From the NCBI GenBank assembly GCA_943370355.1, contig CALRQP020000020.1, positions 1 to 64,000 of the forward strand: a DNA stretch of 64,000 nt, read 5' to 3'. A program made the position numbers and the translations under genes. How positions within the stretch are numbered: position 1 is the first letter of the stretch; each line of letters opens with the position of its first letter. This DNA comes from JADCGM01 sp943370355. Its GTDB lineage: Bacteria > Pseudomonadota > Alphaproteobacteria > Sphingomonadales > Sphingomonadaceae. The notes beneath the pieces are model-generated. The model was not told the DNA's origin, made no database searches, and saw only the letters and a program-made list of their open reading frames with translations. Shown here piece after piece: positions 52,717 through 62,176 of the stretch.

Positions 52717-55170
52717 TCAGAAGGCGAGGCGAAGCGATGCCTGCACCGTCGACGGCGCGCCGACCGAGTAGGTGGCGAAGTTCGCGCCGACCGTCGAGCC
52801 GTTGCTCGCGACCACCGGCAGCGCATTGGTCACGCTGCTGATGTTGCCGAGATACTTCTCGCTGAGCACGTTGGTCCAGTTCATCTGCAACCACGATCCC
52901 TTCAGGCCGATCGTATCGAGCCGGATGCGGGCATTGAGGTTGACGATGTTGTAGCTCGGCGCGATCTCGTCGTTGACGTCGGTTGAGAACCGCTTGCCGA
53001 CATGCTTCATCTCAAGGCCGGTCTCGAAGACTTCACCGTTGAACGCTGCACGCAGCGCCCACTGATTCTTCGGCGTTTCGACCAGCTGCTTGCCCGTCGT
53101 CGGCAGCAGCGTCGCGACGCCAGCTCCGTTGCGGCCCTGCACGACATCGTTGCGCACATCGGTGTCGGTGTAGGTGTAGCTGCCGTACAGCGAGACCTGC
53201 GAGGTCACGTTGACGCCGAGCTGGCCGTCGAAGCCCTTGAATTTCACCGTGCCGACGTCGCGGGCGATGTTGATGCCCTGATCCTGGTCAAAGGAGCGAA
53301 CGATGCGGTGGTTGAACGTCGACTTGTAGGCGCTGACCGTGCCGAGCACCGGACCACGCTGGTAGCGATAGCCGACTTCGAACAATTCAGTCGTCTCAGG
53401 CTGAACCTTCGGCAACTGAATGTCGTACAGATCGTCGGTACGCGGCGACGACAGGTTCTGCGAATAGCCGGCGAACAGCATCTGCCCTTCGCCCGGACGG
53501 ACGCTCACGCCGACATTCGGCAGCAGCTTGTCATACTTGACGGTGCTGTTGAACAGACCACGCGCATTGTTGGCAGCCGAGATCGTGCCGACGGCCTGAT
53601 CCGAGCAGTAAGCGAAACCAGCGGTGGTCGTGTAGCAATATTGGTTGAGCTTGCGCTTGAAGTAAGGCGCGCGGACACCGAGGCTGACGGTCAGCATCTT
53701 GTCGAAATATTCGCCGCGATATTCCGCCGCGAACTGGTTCAGGATCGCCTCCGAATAACGGTTGCGGGTCTGGAACACCTTGCCGTCCAGCGTCATGATC
53801 GGCGTGCCCTTCAGGCCACCGAACACGTTGGTCGGGTTGCCGTTCGCGTCGAGGAAGGTGAACGCGCCGGTCTGGCGGTGATGACCCAGGTCGAGCGTGT
53901 AGGCGACGCGGACCAGGTTATCGTCGTTGATGTGCCAGATCAGCGAGCTGTTCAGGCCGAAGCGGTTGGTGTTGGTGTTGTTGGGACGATACAGGCGGAT
54001 GTTGTCGAGTACGTCGCCGTCGCCGTTCAGGTCGACGCCGGGCTGTGCCGCAACGGCGGTCGCCGGATTGTAGCGCGTGCCCTGAAGCCGCTGATCCTTC
54101 TCCGAAACGATCTCATTGCCGCCGCCATTGGCGAGCACATACTGATAGGACGGATCGACCGTCAGCGTCACATTGTCGGTCAGCGTGAACTTGCTGAGTA
54201 CCCGGATGTTGCCAGTGTTCGACGGATTGATGAACAGATTATAGTAGCCGCTATCGACACCGATGGTGGTCAGGCCGCACGCCGAGAAGGGTGCGATATT
54301 CTCGTTCTGGACCGTGCCGTTACCGGCCGTCGGACGCGGGCACACGTTCACGCGGTCGATGTTCGGGTTGGCGATGAACTCGCTCAGACGCAGGTTGCGG
54401 TAAAAATTGTTCCGGTTTTCGTTGTAGTGGCCGAGGATGCTGATGAAGTCGCCGTTATCACCAATCGGCTGATAGATGCGGGCGTTGACCTGCTTCTTGG
54501 TCAGGTCGCCCGGACCCTTGAACTTATTATAGTCCGTGTAGGAGCCGGCGATGAATGCGGAGGTGCCCCAGGGGCCGAACTTGCCGCTGTCGATCACACC
54601 GAAACCGCGGCGATAGTGGTTCTCGCCGATCGAAGCCTGACCGATGACGCCGAAATCTTCAAACGGCTTGCGCGTGATGTAGTTGATCGTACCGCCGGTC
54701 GACGACGCGGTCGGCGTATCGACGTCGGTCGTGCCGATGTTGACCACAGCGCGCTCGATCAGTTCCGAGTCCAGCTGCTGGTTCGAGAAGATCGAGTAGT
54801 TGCCGGTGTCATTGAGTGGAATACCGTCCTGCAGCAGCGCGATGCGCGGGCCGTCGAGGCCGCGCAAGCGGACGTTACCGCCCGAGTTGCCGTAAGGATC
54901 GTTGTTCACGAAGTTGTAGCCCGGCGTCAGGTTCAGCGTCTCGAGGATCGTCTGACCAGCAACCTTGGACTGGATGAATTCCTGATCGATCGTCGAGCGC
55001 GACTTCGGTGCCTGCTCCGCGACGATGACGCCCTGCGACTTGGTGCGGGTGCCGGTGACGACGATTTCTTCGACCGACTGTGAGCCGGTCGACTGCGCGA
55101 GCGCGCCGGTCGAATAAGTCAGTCCAATCGCGAGCGCCGCGGTTGCGGTGCCGATACGAAGTGCGCGCAT
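52717..55170 (-). CDS. TonB-dependent outer-membrane receptor
   Basis: This 817-residue protein has a signal peptide (ATAALAIGLTYSTGALAQ), a TonB-box region (SVEEIVVTGTR), a plug domain (ILETLNLTPGYNFVNND, GGNVRLRGLDGPRIALLQDGIPLNDTGNYS) and a beta-barrel ending VQASLRLAF with terminal Phe. It takes up an unknown substrate, probably a siderophore, carbohydrate or nickel/cobalamin complex. AAGGGGA precedes the ATG. No transport partner lies beside it. The 276-base upstream gap is AT-richer than its surroundings; I see no Fur or riboswitch signature in it. Confidence 0.94.
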   Translation of the reverse strand: MRALRIGTATAALAIGLTYSTGALAQSTGSQSVEEIVVTGTRTKSQGVIVAEQAPKSRSTIDQEFIQSKVAGQTILETLNLTPGYNFVNNDPYGNSGGNVRLRGLDGPRIALLQDGIPLNDTGNYSIFSNQQLDSELIERAVVNIGTTDVDTPTASSTGGTINYITRKPFEDFGVIGQASIGENHYRRGFGVIDSGKFGPWGTSAFIAGSYTDYNKFKGPGDLTKKQVNARIYQPIGDNGDFISILGHYNENRNNFYRNLRLSEFIANPNIDRVNVCPRPTAGNGTVQNENIAPFSACGLTTIGVDSGYYNLFINPSNTGNIRVLSKFTLTDNVTLTVDPSYQYVLANGGGNEIVSEKDQRLQGTRYNPATAVAAQPGVDLNGDGDVLDNIRLYRPNNTNTNRFGLNSSLIWHINDDNLVRVAYTLDLGHHRQTGAFTFLDANGNPTNVFGGLKGTPIMTLDGKVFQTRNRYSEAILNQFAAEYRGEYFDKMLTVSLGVRAPYFKRKLNQYCYTTTAGFAYCSDQAVGTISAANNARGLFNSTVKYDKLLPNVGVSVRPGEGQMLFAGYSQNLSSPRTDDLYDIQLPKVQPETTELFEVGYRYQRGPVLGTVSAYKSTFNHRIVRSFDQDQGINIARDVGTVKFKGFDGQLGVNVTSQVSLYGSYTYTDTDVRNDVVQGRNGAGVATLLPTTGKQLVETPKNQWALRAAFNGEVFETGLEMKHVGKRFSTDVNDEIAPSYNIVNLNARIRLDTIGLKGSWLQMNWTNVLSEKYLGNISSVTNALPVVASNGSTVGANFATYSVGAPSTVQASLRLAF

Positions 55171-55446
55171 GTGAGATGTCCCCTTGTTCGGAAAGTGCCG
55201 TACAGATGCCCTGCGTCGGCGTCTGTGCGACTTGGCGCGGCTTGTGAAGCGCAATTGTGACAGTCCTGCGACGCCAAGGGTGCGGTGCAGCATGTCCCGA
55301 GTTGGCAGAGATTTGAATCAGTCGGGAGCGTGGCCGGAGGGCAACAGTCGCGGGCAACTCCGGCTGTTCAGAACGGCAGGGAAACAGAATTTTGACCTGT
55401 TCGCGAGGGACCCGATTCGTTCACCTCGTAATGTCTGATTCTCGCC

Positions 55447-55938
55447 TCAGCGGCCCGGACCGCGCCCGCCGCTGTCGTCCCGGTGAATCCTGATGTTCAG
55501 CGCCGGCGCGGCCTGCAGCATCTCGGCGCGCATCACGAACCCGTCATGGTTCACGTCGAACTTGGCGAACTGCCGTTCGAACTCGGCCCGAAACTCTGCT
55601 GCCGACACGCGGTCGTCCTGGTCGCGGTCGAAATCGAAGCGGCCCGGTGGCGAGCTTTGATCGCCGAGCCACGCCGCAGCCCAGTCACCAAGCTCGATGA
55701 GGCCGATCGATCCGCTGCTCTGCGGATCGGCCGCCTTCCACGCCCGGGCGATGCCCGCCTCCAGTTCGGTCCGGTCGAGCCGCAAGTCGAAGTTGCTGTC
55801 GAAGCCCGTGAACAGCAGCGCGACGGGTGCATAGGTGCGCGCGCCCGCTCCGGGCGCCGGCGGGCTCGGCGGCGCGACCGGCGGCGCGGGTTTGGCGGCG
55901 GTCAGGAGCAGGAGGGCAAGGATCAGACCGCGACGCAT
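55447..55938 (-). CDS. Secreted EF-hand calcium-binding protein
   Basis: This 163-residue protein has a signal peptide (LILALLLLTAAKPA), a Pro/Ala-rich linker, and four EF-hand-like loops at about residues 47-58 (DSNFDLRLDRTE), 71-82 (DPQSSGSIGLIE), 104-115 (DRDQDDRVSAAE) and 128-139 (DVNHDGFVMRAE). The second loop lacks some ligands. It ends in a Gly/Arg-rich tail. AGGAGT precedes the ATG. It follows the MarR-GNAT gene by 22 bases on the same strand. Confidence 0.85.
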   Translation of the reverse strand: MRRGLILALLLLTAAKPAPPVAPPSPPAPGAGARTYAPVALLFTGFDSNFDLRLDRTELEAGIARAWKAADPQSSGSIGLIELGDWAAAWLGDQSSPPGRFDFDRDQDDRVSAAEFRAEFERQFAKFDVNHDGFVMRAEMLQAAPALNIRIHRDDSGGRGPGR

Positions 55939-55960
55939 CGAATACTCCTGACCGAAAGCG

Positions 55961-56893
55961 CTAGGATTGCCCCGACATCGCTTGTCCGTCCAGCGGCATC
56001 GCCCAGATTTCGCCCTGCACCGGCTCGCCGAATTCATCGTGCACTTCGACCGAACGGATTTCGAGCCCCGCTGCGGCATAGATGCGGCGCGCGCTGGTCA
56101 GCACGGTGTGCGTCCACAGCATCAGTTCGCGGTAGCCGGCCGCGCGCGCCATCTCCACGCAGCGCGACACCAGCGCCTCGCCAATGCCGCGTCCGCGCGC
56201 CCAGCTTTCCACATACAGAAGGCGGAGCTGCCCGACATTGTCACCGGCGTCGACGAGCAGCACCGAGCCCGCCATCACGCCGCCGATCTCGGCAATCCAG
56301 GCCTGTTCGCGACCCGGCTTGAAATCGCGCAGCAAGTGCGCGGTCACTTCGCCGATCAGAGACTCAAGCCCCACGCCCCAGCCATAATTCTCGGCATAGA
56401 GAATGGCCTGCCGGGCGGTGAGACTCCCCATGTCGCCGGGCCGAAAGGTCCGGATTGACACGGGCTCATGAGACCGGCCACCCAGGAGCGATTCGGCCAG
56501 TCCGAGCGCTTCCGACAGAGCGTGCCGGTCCGCTTCCAGGAGAGGCGCGAGCAGGCGCTCGACATCCTCGCGGCTGCGCGCATCAAGTGCGTCAAAGCGG
56601 GCCCGCCCGTCGTCTGTCAGCAAAATCGGGCGCTTGCGGGCATCGCCACCGCGGCCCCGCGCGACCCATCCGCGCTCCTCGAACCGCCGGAGGGTCCGGC
56701 TCAGATAACCGGCGTCGATCCCGAGATCGACACCGATTTCCGAAGCCAGCGGCGCGTCGCGAGTCGCCAGCTCATAGAGCAGGCGCGCCTCGGGAAGCGA
56801 CAGTTCGCTGCCCTGATAATGGCGATCGAGCGCACCCACTAGGCGGGTGTGAAAGCGGTTGAAGCGGCGGAGCGTGGCGACGGCGTCGGTCAT
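55961..56893 (-). CDS. Bifunctional MarR-type regulator and GNAT acetyltransferase
   Basis: This 310-residue protein has an N-terminal winged-helix MarR domain (about residues 1-150: RRFNRFHTRLVGALDRHYQGSELSLPEARLLYELA, then DAGYLSRTLRRFEERGWVAR). Its C-terminal GNAT acetyltransferase domain (about 155-305) has the acetyl-CoA loop LLYVESWARGRGIGEALVSRCVEMARAAG. This fusion is a known family; the acetylated target is unknown. It has its own promoter at 56901. Confidence 0.92.
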   Translation of the reverse strand: MTDAVATLRRFNRFHTRLVGALDRHYQGSELSLPEARLLYELATRDAPLASEIGVDLGIDAGYLSRTLRRFEERGWVARGRGGDARKRPILLTDDGRARFDALDARSREDVERLLAPLLEADRHALSEALGLAESLLGGRSHEPVSIRTFRPGDMGSLTARQAILYAENYGWGVGLESLIGEVTAHLLRDFKPGREQAWIAEIGGVMAGSVLLVDAGDNVGQLRLLYVESWARGRGIGEALVSRCVEMARAAGYRELMLWTHTVLTSARRIYAAAGLEIRSVEVHDEFGEPVQGEIWAMPLDGQAMSGQS

Positions 56894-56900
56894 TCCGGAA

Positions 56901-56928
56901 ATGTTTCGTCGATGGTTGCTTTTGTCAA
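56901..56928 (-). promoter_or_regulatory. Promoter of the MarR-GNAT gene
   Basis: On the minus strand a perfect TTGACA (56928-56923), a 16-base spacer, and AAACAT (56906-56901) lie 8 bases before the ATG codon. The -35 overlaps the last codons of queA. Confidence 0.45.
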
Positions 56929-57956
56929 CTATCTGGAAGCAGAAGACTGGAATCGCCATAGCTGTAGAAGCGGTAGCCGCCTGCGATTGCATGCGCGTAG
57001 ATTGACTGCATGCGCTCCAGCCCCATCAGCGCGCTGACCAGCATGAACAGGGTCGAGCACGGCAGGTGGAAATTGGTCATCAGCCCATCGACCGAGCGGA
57101 TCAATCGGCCAGGCGTGATGAAGATGCGCGTGTCGCCGTTAAAAGCACCGATGTGCCCCTGCTCGTCTGCAGCGCTTTCCAACAGCCGCAGCGAGGTCGT
57201 GCCGACCGCAATGACCCGACCGCCCGCCGCCCGCGCCGCGTTCAACCGATCCGCCGTCGCGCCGTCGATCCGCCCCCACTCGGCGTGCATGCGGTGGTCA
57301 GCGGTGTCCTCGACCTTCACGGGCAGGAAGGTCCCCGCACCGACATGCAGCGTCAGCGTCTCCCGCGCGACGCCCGCCGCGTCGAGCGCTGCGAATAGTT
57401 CAGGCGTGAAATGCAGGCCCGCCGTCGGCGCCGCGACGGCACCCGGTGCATCGGCGTAGACGGTCTGATAATCGTCGAGGTCGCGTGCATCGGCAGGCCG
57501 TTTGCCGGCGATATAGGGTGGCAGCGGCATGACGCCCGCCTCGGCGAGAGCGGCTTCCAGCGGCTGATCGGCAGCAAATTTCCAGAGGATCGCGCCATCC
57601 TCGTCGCGTTCCTCCACAACACCGGTCAGCCCTGCCCCGAACTCGACCGTATCGCCGATCTTCAGCCGCTTGGCATTGCGCACGAACGCCCACCAGCGCC
57701 ACGCATCCTCGCGCTTATGTAGCGTCACGCCGATCCGGGCCTCGCCGCGCCGCCCGAACAGCTGCGCCGGGATCACCTTTGTGTCATTGAAGACCAGCAC
57801 ATCGCCGCGCCGGAGCAGCGACGGCAGATCACTGACCCGCAGATCACGCGTGGATGCGCCGTCCGCCACCAGCAGCCGCGCCGAATCGCGCGGACTGACC
57901 GGCCGCAGCGCGATCAGCTCCGGCGGAAGCGCGAAGTCGAAATCGGCGACGCGCAT
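56925..57956 (-). CDS. queA: S-adenosylmethionine:tRNA ribosyltransferase-isomerase
   Basis: This 343-residue enzyme makes epoxyqueuosine from preQ1-tRNA using SAM as ribosyl donor. Signatures are FDFALPPELIALRPVSPRDSARLLV, VLVFNDTKVIPAQLFG, APTAGLHFTPELFAAL and GAGTFLPVKVE. It works after Tgt (35749). The REPIN-like element lies just upstream of its start. Confidence 0.97.
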   Translation of the reverse strand: MRVADFDFALPPELIALRPVSPRDSARLLVADGASTRDLRVSDLPSLLRRGDVLVFNDTKVIPAQLFGRRGEARIGVTLHKREDAWRWWAFVRNAKRLKIGDTVEFGAGLTGVVEERDEDGAILWKFAADQPLEAALAEAGVMPLPPYIAGKRPADARDLDDYQTVYADAPGAVAAPTAGLHFTPELFAALDAAGVARETLTLHVGAGTFLPVKVEDTADHRMHAEWGRIDGATADRLNAARAAGGRVIAVGTTSLRLLESAADEQGHIGAFNGDTRIFITPGRLIRSVDGLMTNFHLPCSTLFMLVSALMGLERMQSIYAHAIAGGYRFYSYGDSSLLLPDS

Positions 57957-57980
57957 CAGGCGCCCACAACCCGAAAACAG

Positions 57981-58077
57981 CCGTCATTCCCGCGCAGGCG
58001 GGAATCCAGCGTTCGGCCGTACTCCGCGCTCTCCGGGAGCGCACAACCCTGGATTCCCGCCTGCGCGGGAATGACGG
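57981..58077. repeat. REPIN-like perfect inverted repeat pair
   Basis: Two 29-base arms (57981-58009 and 58049-58077) are exact reverse complements around a 39-base spacer. Each arm itself contains the small hairpin CCCGC-GCAG-GCGGG and begins GTCATTCC after CC, typical of REP elements in proteobacteria. It sits between queA and the cyclophilin gene and can form a long hairpin in RNA. Confidence 0.85.
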
Positions 58078-58092
58078 ACGCCCTGGAAATAG

Positions 58093-58701
58093 CTATTTCA
58101 CCGGCGTCGCGGGCTGCGGCGGCGCGATCATCGCGACGGGCGGCGGAGGCGGCACATGGTCGGGTTCCATGCTGGCGCGGATGATTTTCGACGGATTGGC
58201 CGGCGGCTCGCCACGCTCGATCGCATCGACCCACTCCATGCCGTCCATCACGCGGCCGAATACCGTGTAGAGCCGATCAAGCTTCAGCGCCGGCGACAGG
58301 CAGATGTAGAACTGGCTGTTCGCACCGTCCTTGTCCTCGGGCCGCGCAGCTGCAACAGCGCCACGCACATGTGGCAAGTCATTGAACTCGGCCTTCAAAT
58401 TCGGATATTTCGAGCCACCGCCGCCGGTCGCGGTCGGGTCGCCGCCCTGCGCCATGAAGCCTTCGATGACGCGGTGGAACACCGTGCCATTGTAGAAGCC
58501 CTCCTTGGTGAGCAGCTTGATCCGCTCGACATGCTTTGGTGCCATGTCGGGCCGGAGCAGGATGCGCACGCGCCCGCCGGTCGACAGGTCGAGCACCCAG
58601 ATATTCGCCGGATCGACGACCGGGGCCGGCGTCGGCGCAGGCTGGGCGGTCGCTGCCACCGCCATGAACAGTCCCGCAATCACCGCCAGCAGACGCCGCA
58701 T
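58093..58701 (-). CDS. Periplasmic cyclophilin-type peptidyl-prolyl isomerase
   Basis: This 202-residue protein has a signal peptide (LLAVIAGLFMAVAATAQ) and a cyclophilin domain with VRILLRPDMAPKHVERIKLL, NGTVFHRVIEGFMAQGGDP and FYICLSPALKLDRLYTVFGRVMDGM. A Pro-rich tail (VPPPPPVAMI) ends it. AGGGGAG 7 bases before ATG 58701 decides the start. Confidence 0.94.
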   Translation of the reverse strand: MRRLLAVIAGLFMAVAATAQPAPTPAPVVDPANIWVLDLSTGGRVRILLRPDMAPKHVERIKLLTKEGFYNGTVFHRVIEGFMAQGGDPTATGGGGSKYPNLKAEFNDLPHVRGAVAAARPEDKDGANSQFYICLSPALKLDRLYTVFGRVMDGMEWVDAIERGEPPANPSKIIRASMEPDHVPPPPPVAMIAPPQPATPVK

Positions 58702-58765
58702 CAAGTCGCTCCCCTGAAATTTCATATCGCCTGTTGCCTGCCCTAGCATGAACCGCCGCTGAGCG

Positions 58766-59248
58766 TCAGCGGGCGACGCGTGCCGCGACATCGGCGGCAA
58801 CCTGTTCGGGGACAAACGGGCGAATATCCCCGCCATAGACCGCAATTTCCTTGACCAGCCGCGACGCGATCGGCTGCAGCGCGACGTCCGCCATCAGGAA
58901 GACCGTCTCGATGCTCGCGTTGAGTTGCTGGTTCATACCCGCCATCTGATATTCATATTCGAAGTCGCTGACCGCTCGCAGGCCGCGGATGATAACCTGA
59001 GCGCCCTGCGACTCGGCGAATTTCATGAGCAGCGCGTCGAACGACACCACCTCGATCGCATCGCCGAGCCCGACGCATTCGCGCTTCACCTGCGCGACCC
59101 GTTCCTCGAGCGTGAACATGGGCGACTTGGACGGGTTGGTCGCAACGCCGATGACCAGCCGGTCGACGAGCTTCGCGCCGCGCCGGATGATGTCGACATG
59201 GCCAAGCGTGATCGGATCGAAGGTGCCGGGATAAACGCCAGTCCGCAT
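58766..59248 (-). CDS. coaD: Pantetheine-phosphate adenylyltransferase
   Basis: This 160-residue enzyme carries the penultimate step of coenzyme A synthesis. The nucleotidyltransferase motif is GTFDPITLGHVDII; FEYEYQMAGMNQQL and SRLVKEIAVYGGDI are family-typical. Its start overlaps the ispA stop by one base. Confidence 0.98.
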   Translation of the reverse strand: MRTGVYPGTFDPITLGHVDIIRRGAKLVDRLVIGVATNPSKSPMFTLEERVAQVKRECVGLGDAIEVVSFDALLMKFAESQGAQVIIRGLRAVSDFEYEYQMAGMNQQLNASIETVFLMADVALQPIASRLVKEIAVYGGDIRPFVPEQVAADVAARVAR

Positions 59249-60144
59249 CAGCGGTCCCTTTCGATCGCGAAGCGCGCGATGGCGCGCAGCAGGTCGGCCT
59301 CCTGGCCGAAGGCGTTCAGATGGCCGATCGCCTGGTCGATGAGCATCGCCGCCTGCTGCTTGGCGCGGTCGAGCCCAAGCAGCGACACGAAGGTCGCCTT
59401 GCCCGCCGCCTCGTCCTTCTGGACGGCCTTGCCGGTCCGGGCGCTGTCACCTTCGACATCGAGCAGGTCATCCGCAATCTGGAACGCCAGCCCGAGGTCC
59501 TTGGCATAGCCGCGCAACCGCTTGCGCTGACTCTCCCCGGCCCGGCCCATGATCGCACCGGCCTCAAGGCAGAAGGCGATGAGCGCGCCGGTCTTCAGCT
59601 GCTGGAGCCGCGTCGTCGTCGGCAGGTCGAACGTCTCATTCTCGGCGGCGAGGTCCATCATCTGGCCGCCGGCCATGCCCGATGGCCCCGACGCACGCGC
59701 GAGTTCAACAACCAGTTCCGCACGCACGAACGGATCCTCATGCGTCGCATCGTCGGCGAGCACTTCGAACGCCAGCGCGTGCAGCGAGTCGCCAGCGAGC
59801 ACCGCGGTCGCCTCATCGAACGCCTTGTGCAGCGTCGGCTTGCCGCGCCGGAGATCGTCGTCGTCCATGCAGGGCAGGTCGTCGTGGACGAGGCTGTAGA
59901 CATGGATGCACTCGATCGCGAGCGCGACGCGCAACGACCGCTCCTTGTCGACATGAAACAGGTCGCAAGCCGCGACGACGAGCAGTGGCCGCATCCGCTT
60001 GCCGCCGCCGATCGTCGCATAGCGCATCGCTTCGAACAGCGGTTTGCGGGCGTCGTCGGGGACGGGCAGCAGCCGGTCGAAGCGGTGGTCCATTGCTTGC
60101 CCGATCGCATCGAGCGCCGGCTTCAGGCTGATCGACGCGTGCAT
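59248..60144 (-). CDS. ispA: Farnesyl diphosphate synthase (short-chain polyprenyl synthase)
   Basis: This 298-residue enzyme condenses isopentenyl and dimethylallyl/geranyl diphosphate to farnesyl diphosphate. The aspartate-rich motifs are LVHDDLPCMDDDDLRRGKPTLH and FQIADDLLDVEGD; the residues before the first motif suggest C15 product length. It feeds ubiquinone, undecaprenyl and carotenoid synthesis. It overlaps xseB and coaD by one base each. Confidence 0.96.
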   Translation of the reverse strand: MHASISLKPALDAIGQAMDHRFDRLLPVPDDARKPLFEAMRYATIGGGKRMRPLLVVAACDLFHVDKERSLRVALAIECIHVYSLVHDDLPCMDDDDLRRGKPTLHKAFDEATAVLAGDSLHALAFEVLADDATHEDPFVRAELVVELARASGPSGMAGGQMMDLAAENETFDLPTTTRLQQLKTGALIAFCLEAGAIMGRAGESQRKRLRGYAKDLGLAFQIADDLLDVEGDSARTGKAVQKDEAAGKATFVSLLGLDRAKQQAAMLIDQAIGHLNAFGQEADLLRAIARFAIERDR

Positions 60145-60395
60145 CAGGAGTCGAACGGCACGGTGCCGGTCGCGCTGCCGTCCGCGCCGACCTGGATTTT
60201 CTCGATGCGCGCCGTTGCTGCTGCGAGCCGGGACTCGCACTGCCGCTTCAACCGCTCGCCTTCCTCATAGAGCGAGATCGACTCCTCAAGCGGCGCGTCG
60301 CCGCTTTCGAGTTGCCGCACGATCGTTTCGAGCCGCGCGAGCGCCGCTTCGAAACTCAATTCGGATACCGGCTCAGCCCCGCCCATCATCCCCAC
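60144..60395 (-). CDS. xseB: Exodeoxyribonuclease VII small subunit
   Basis: This 83-residue coiled-coil protein has the XseB pattern SFEAALARLETIVRQLESGDAPLEESISLYEEGERLKRQCESRLAAA. It partners XseA in single-strand exonuclease VII. The xseB-ispA order is conserved widely. Confidence 0.96.
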   Translation of the reverse strand: MGMMGGAEPVSELSFEAALARLETIVRQLESGDAPLEESISLYEEGERLKRQCESRLAAATARIEKIQVGADGSATGTVPFDS

Positions 60396-60438
60396 TCTCG
60401 ATACTTGCGATCGTTTGTGGCGAGCGGGTGATGACGGG

Positions 60439-62118
60439 TCAAGCGGCGTCGGCAGCCGTCGCGGCGCGCGCCCGTTCTTCGGCGACCAATTCCTTGCGGC
60501 TGAGCTTGCCGATCATCGTCTTGGGCAGCGCGGCGCGGATTTCGACAGCGACGGCGCGTTCATGTTTGCCGGCCGCGCCGTTGAGCGCTGCGAGCAGGTC
60601 GGCGCCGGTGGTTTTCATGCCGTCGCGCAGCGTCACGAACGCCTTCGGCCGCTCGCCGAGATAGGCGTCCGGCACCCCGATCACCAGCGCCTCCTTCACG
60701 GCGGGCTGGGCGTAGAGGATCGCCTCGAGCCGGCTCGGAAACACCTTGAAGCCGCCAACCACAATCATGTCCTTCAGCCGGTCGACAATCGAGATGAAGC
60801 CGTCGGAGTCGATCATCCCGACATCGCCGGTGCGCAACCGCCCGTCCACGAACACCTGCGCGGTCTCCTCGGGCCGATTCCAGTAGCCGCGCATGATCTG
60901 CGGGCCTGCGACGGTGATTTCGCCCGGCTCCCCCGTCGCGGCATGGATCGTCGGATCGTCTTTATCGACGAGCACGACATCGGTGCCCGGCAGCGGCTGG
61001 CCGATCGCGCCGGACTTGTTCGGCCCGTTATACGGGTTGACCGCCACCACCCCCGACGTCTCGGTCAGGCCATAGCCCTCGACCACCGCAGCCCCTGTCT
61101 TCGCTTCGAACCGCGACTTGACCGCCTCGGGCATCGGCGCGCCGCCTGAAATGCACACGCGGATCGACGACAAGTCAAAGCGGTCGATTTTCGGATGATC
61201 GAGGAAGGCCTGATACATCGTCGGGACGCCGGGCACGGCGGTAATCTTGCGCCGCTCGATCGTTTTCAGGGCCAGATTCACTTCGAATTTCGGCAGCAAC
61301 ACCATCTCGCCGCCGCGCAGCACGGTGCGATTCAAGATGCAGGTGTTGGCAAACACATGGAACAGCGGCAGCGCGCCAAGGATCCGGTCCTCGGCGCGGG
61401 GGTCCGGATCGATCGCATCGACCTGCTGCGCGTTGATCGACAGGTTGGCGTGGGTCAGCACCGCGCCCTTGGGCGTTCCCGTGGTGCCGCCGGTATATTG
61501 GAGCAGTGCGATGTCCTCGACCGGATCGATGATGGGCGCATCAGCCAGCCCCTCATTGTCGAGCAGGGCCGCAAAGCGGATATGCCGCAAATCCGGCTTC
61601 ACCTTCGACCGCTCGCGCCGCCGGAACATCCGGTACAGCAGCGCTTTGCCGCGCGGCATCACGCTGGCGAGTCCGCCAACCACCAGGCAGCGCAAACGCG
61701 TCGTCTCGAGCACTTTGGCGATAGTCGGATAGAGCTGCGCGACATCGAGACAGACCATGATGTCGGTCTGGCTGTCCTCGACCTGCTCGGCCAATTCCGC
61801 GGCGGTGTAGAGCGGCGAGAAATTGACGACGGTGCCGCCCGCCTTCATCGCCCCATAATAAGCGATCACATAATGGGGGCAGTTGGGCAGGAACAAGCCG
61901 ACCTTGATGCCACGCCGGACGCCGAGAATCTGGAATCCCCGTGCCGCGCGGTCGATCATATCGGCGATGTCGCCATAGCTGAACTGGCGACCGAGGAAGT
62001 CGATGCAGGGCGCGAGCGGCGTCCGCTTCGCCGTCGCATCGAACATCGCCGGAAGCGACATCGGCTCGAAGGTCGTGGCCCACGGAACCGGATGCCGATA
62101 GCCGTTCGTCCAGGTCAT
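60439..62118 (-). CDS. Long-chain acyl-CoA ligase (AMP-binding)
   Basis: This 559-residue adenylate-forming enzyme has the P-loop LQYTGGTTGTPKGAVLTHANL, the motif EGYGLTETSG and the C-terminal YWNRPEETAQVFVDGRLRTGDVGMIDSDGFISIVDRLKDMIVVGGFKVFP. The last part includes a Lys-rich flexible end with KTMIGKLSRKEL. It resembles FadD. The substrate is a fatty acid by family, not proven. No other beta-oxidation genes are nearby. Confidence 0.93.
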   Translation of the reverse strand: MTWTNGYRHPVPWATTFEPMSLPAMFDATAKRTPLAPCIDFLGRQFSYGDIADMIDRAARGFQILGVRRGIKVGLFLPNCPHYVIAYYGAMKAGGTVVNFSPLYTAAELAEQVEDSQTDIMVCLDVAQLYPTIAKVLETTRLRCLVVGGLASVMPRGKALLYRMFRRRERSKVKPDLRHIRFAALLDNEGLADAPIIDPVEDIALLQYTGGTTGTPKGAVLTHANLSINAQQVDAIDPDPRAEDRILGALPLFHVFANTCILNRTVLRGGEMVLLPKFEVNLALKTIERRKITAVPGVPTMYQAFLDHPKIDRFDLSSIRVCISGGAPMPEAVKSRFEAKTGAAVVEGYGLTETSGVVAVNPYNGPNKSGAIGQPLPGTDVVLVDKDDPTIHAATGEPGEITVAGPQIMRGYWNRPEETAQVFVDGRLRTGDVGMIDSDGFISIVDRLKDMIVVGGFKVFPSRLEAILYAQPAVKEALVIGVPDAYLGERPKAFVTLRDGMKTTGADLLAALNGAAGKHERAVAVEIRAALPKTMIGKLSRKELVAEERARAATAADAA

Positions 62119-62176
62119 CGCTTCACTCCCCGCAACTGCGGAGTCAGTCTACGCGATTTGCCGCTGCCGCCAAGCG

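Noticed and set aside
55244..55263. Pho-box-like CTGTCAC plus a second half-site upstream of the TonB receptor
   Set aside because: The half-sites are 13 bases apart rather than 11 and the second has two mismatches.
57981..58077. Two repeat units suggestive of a CRISPR array
   Set aside because: The units are inverted, not direct, there are only two and no cas gene is present; it fits a REPIN.
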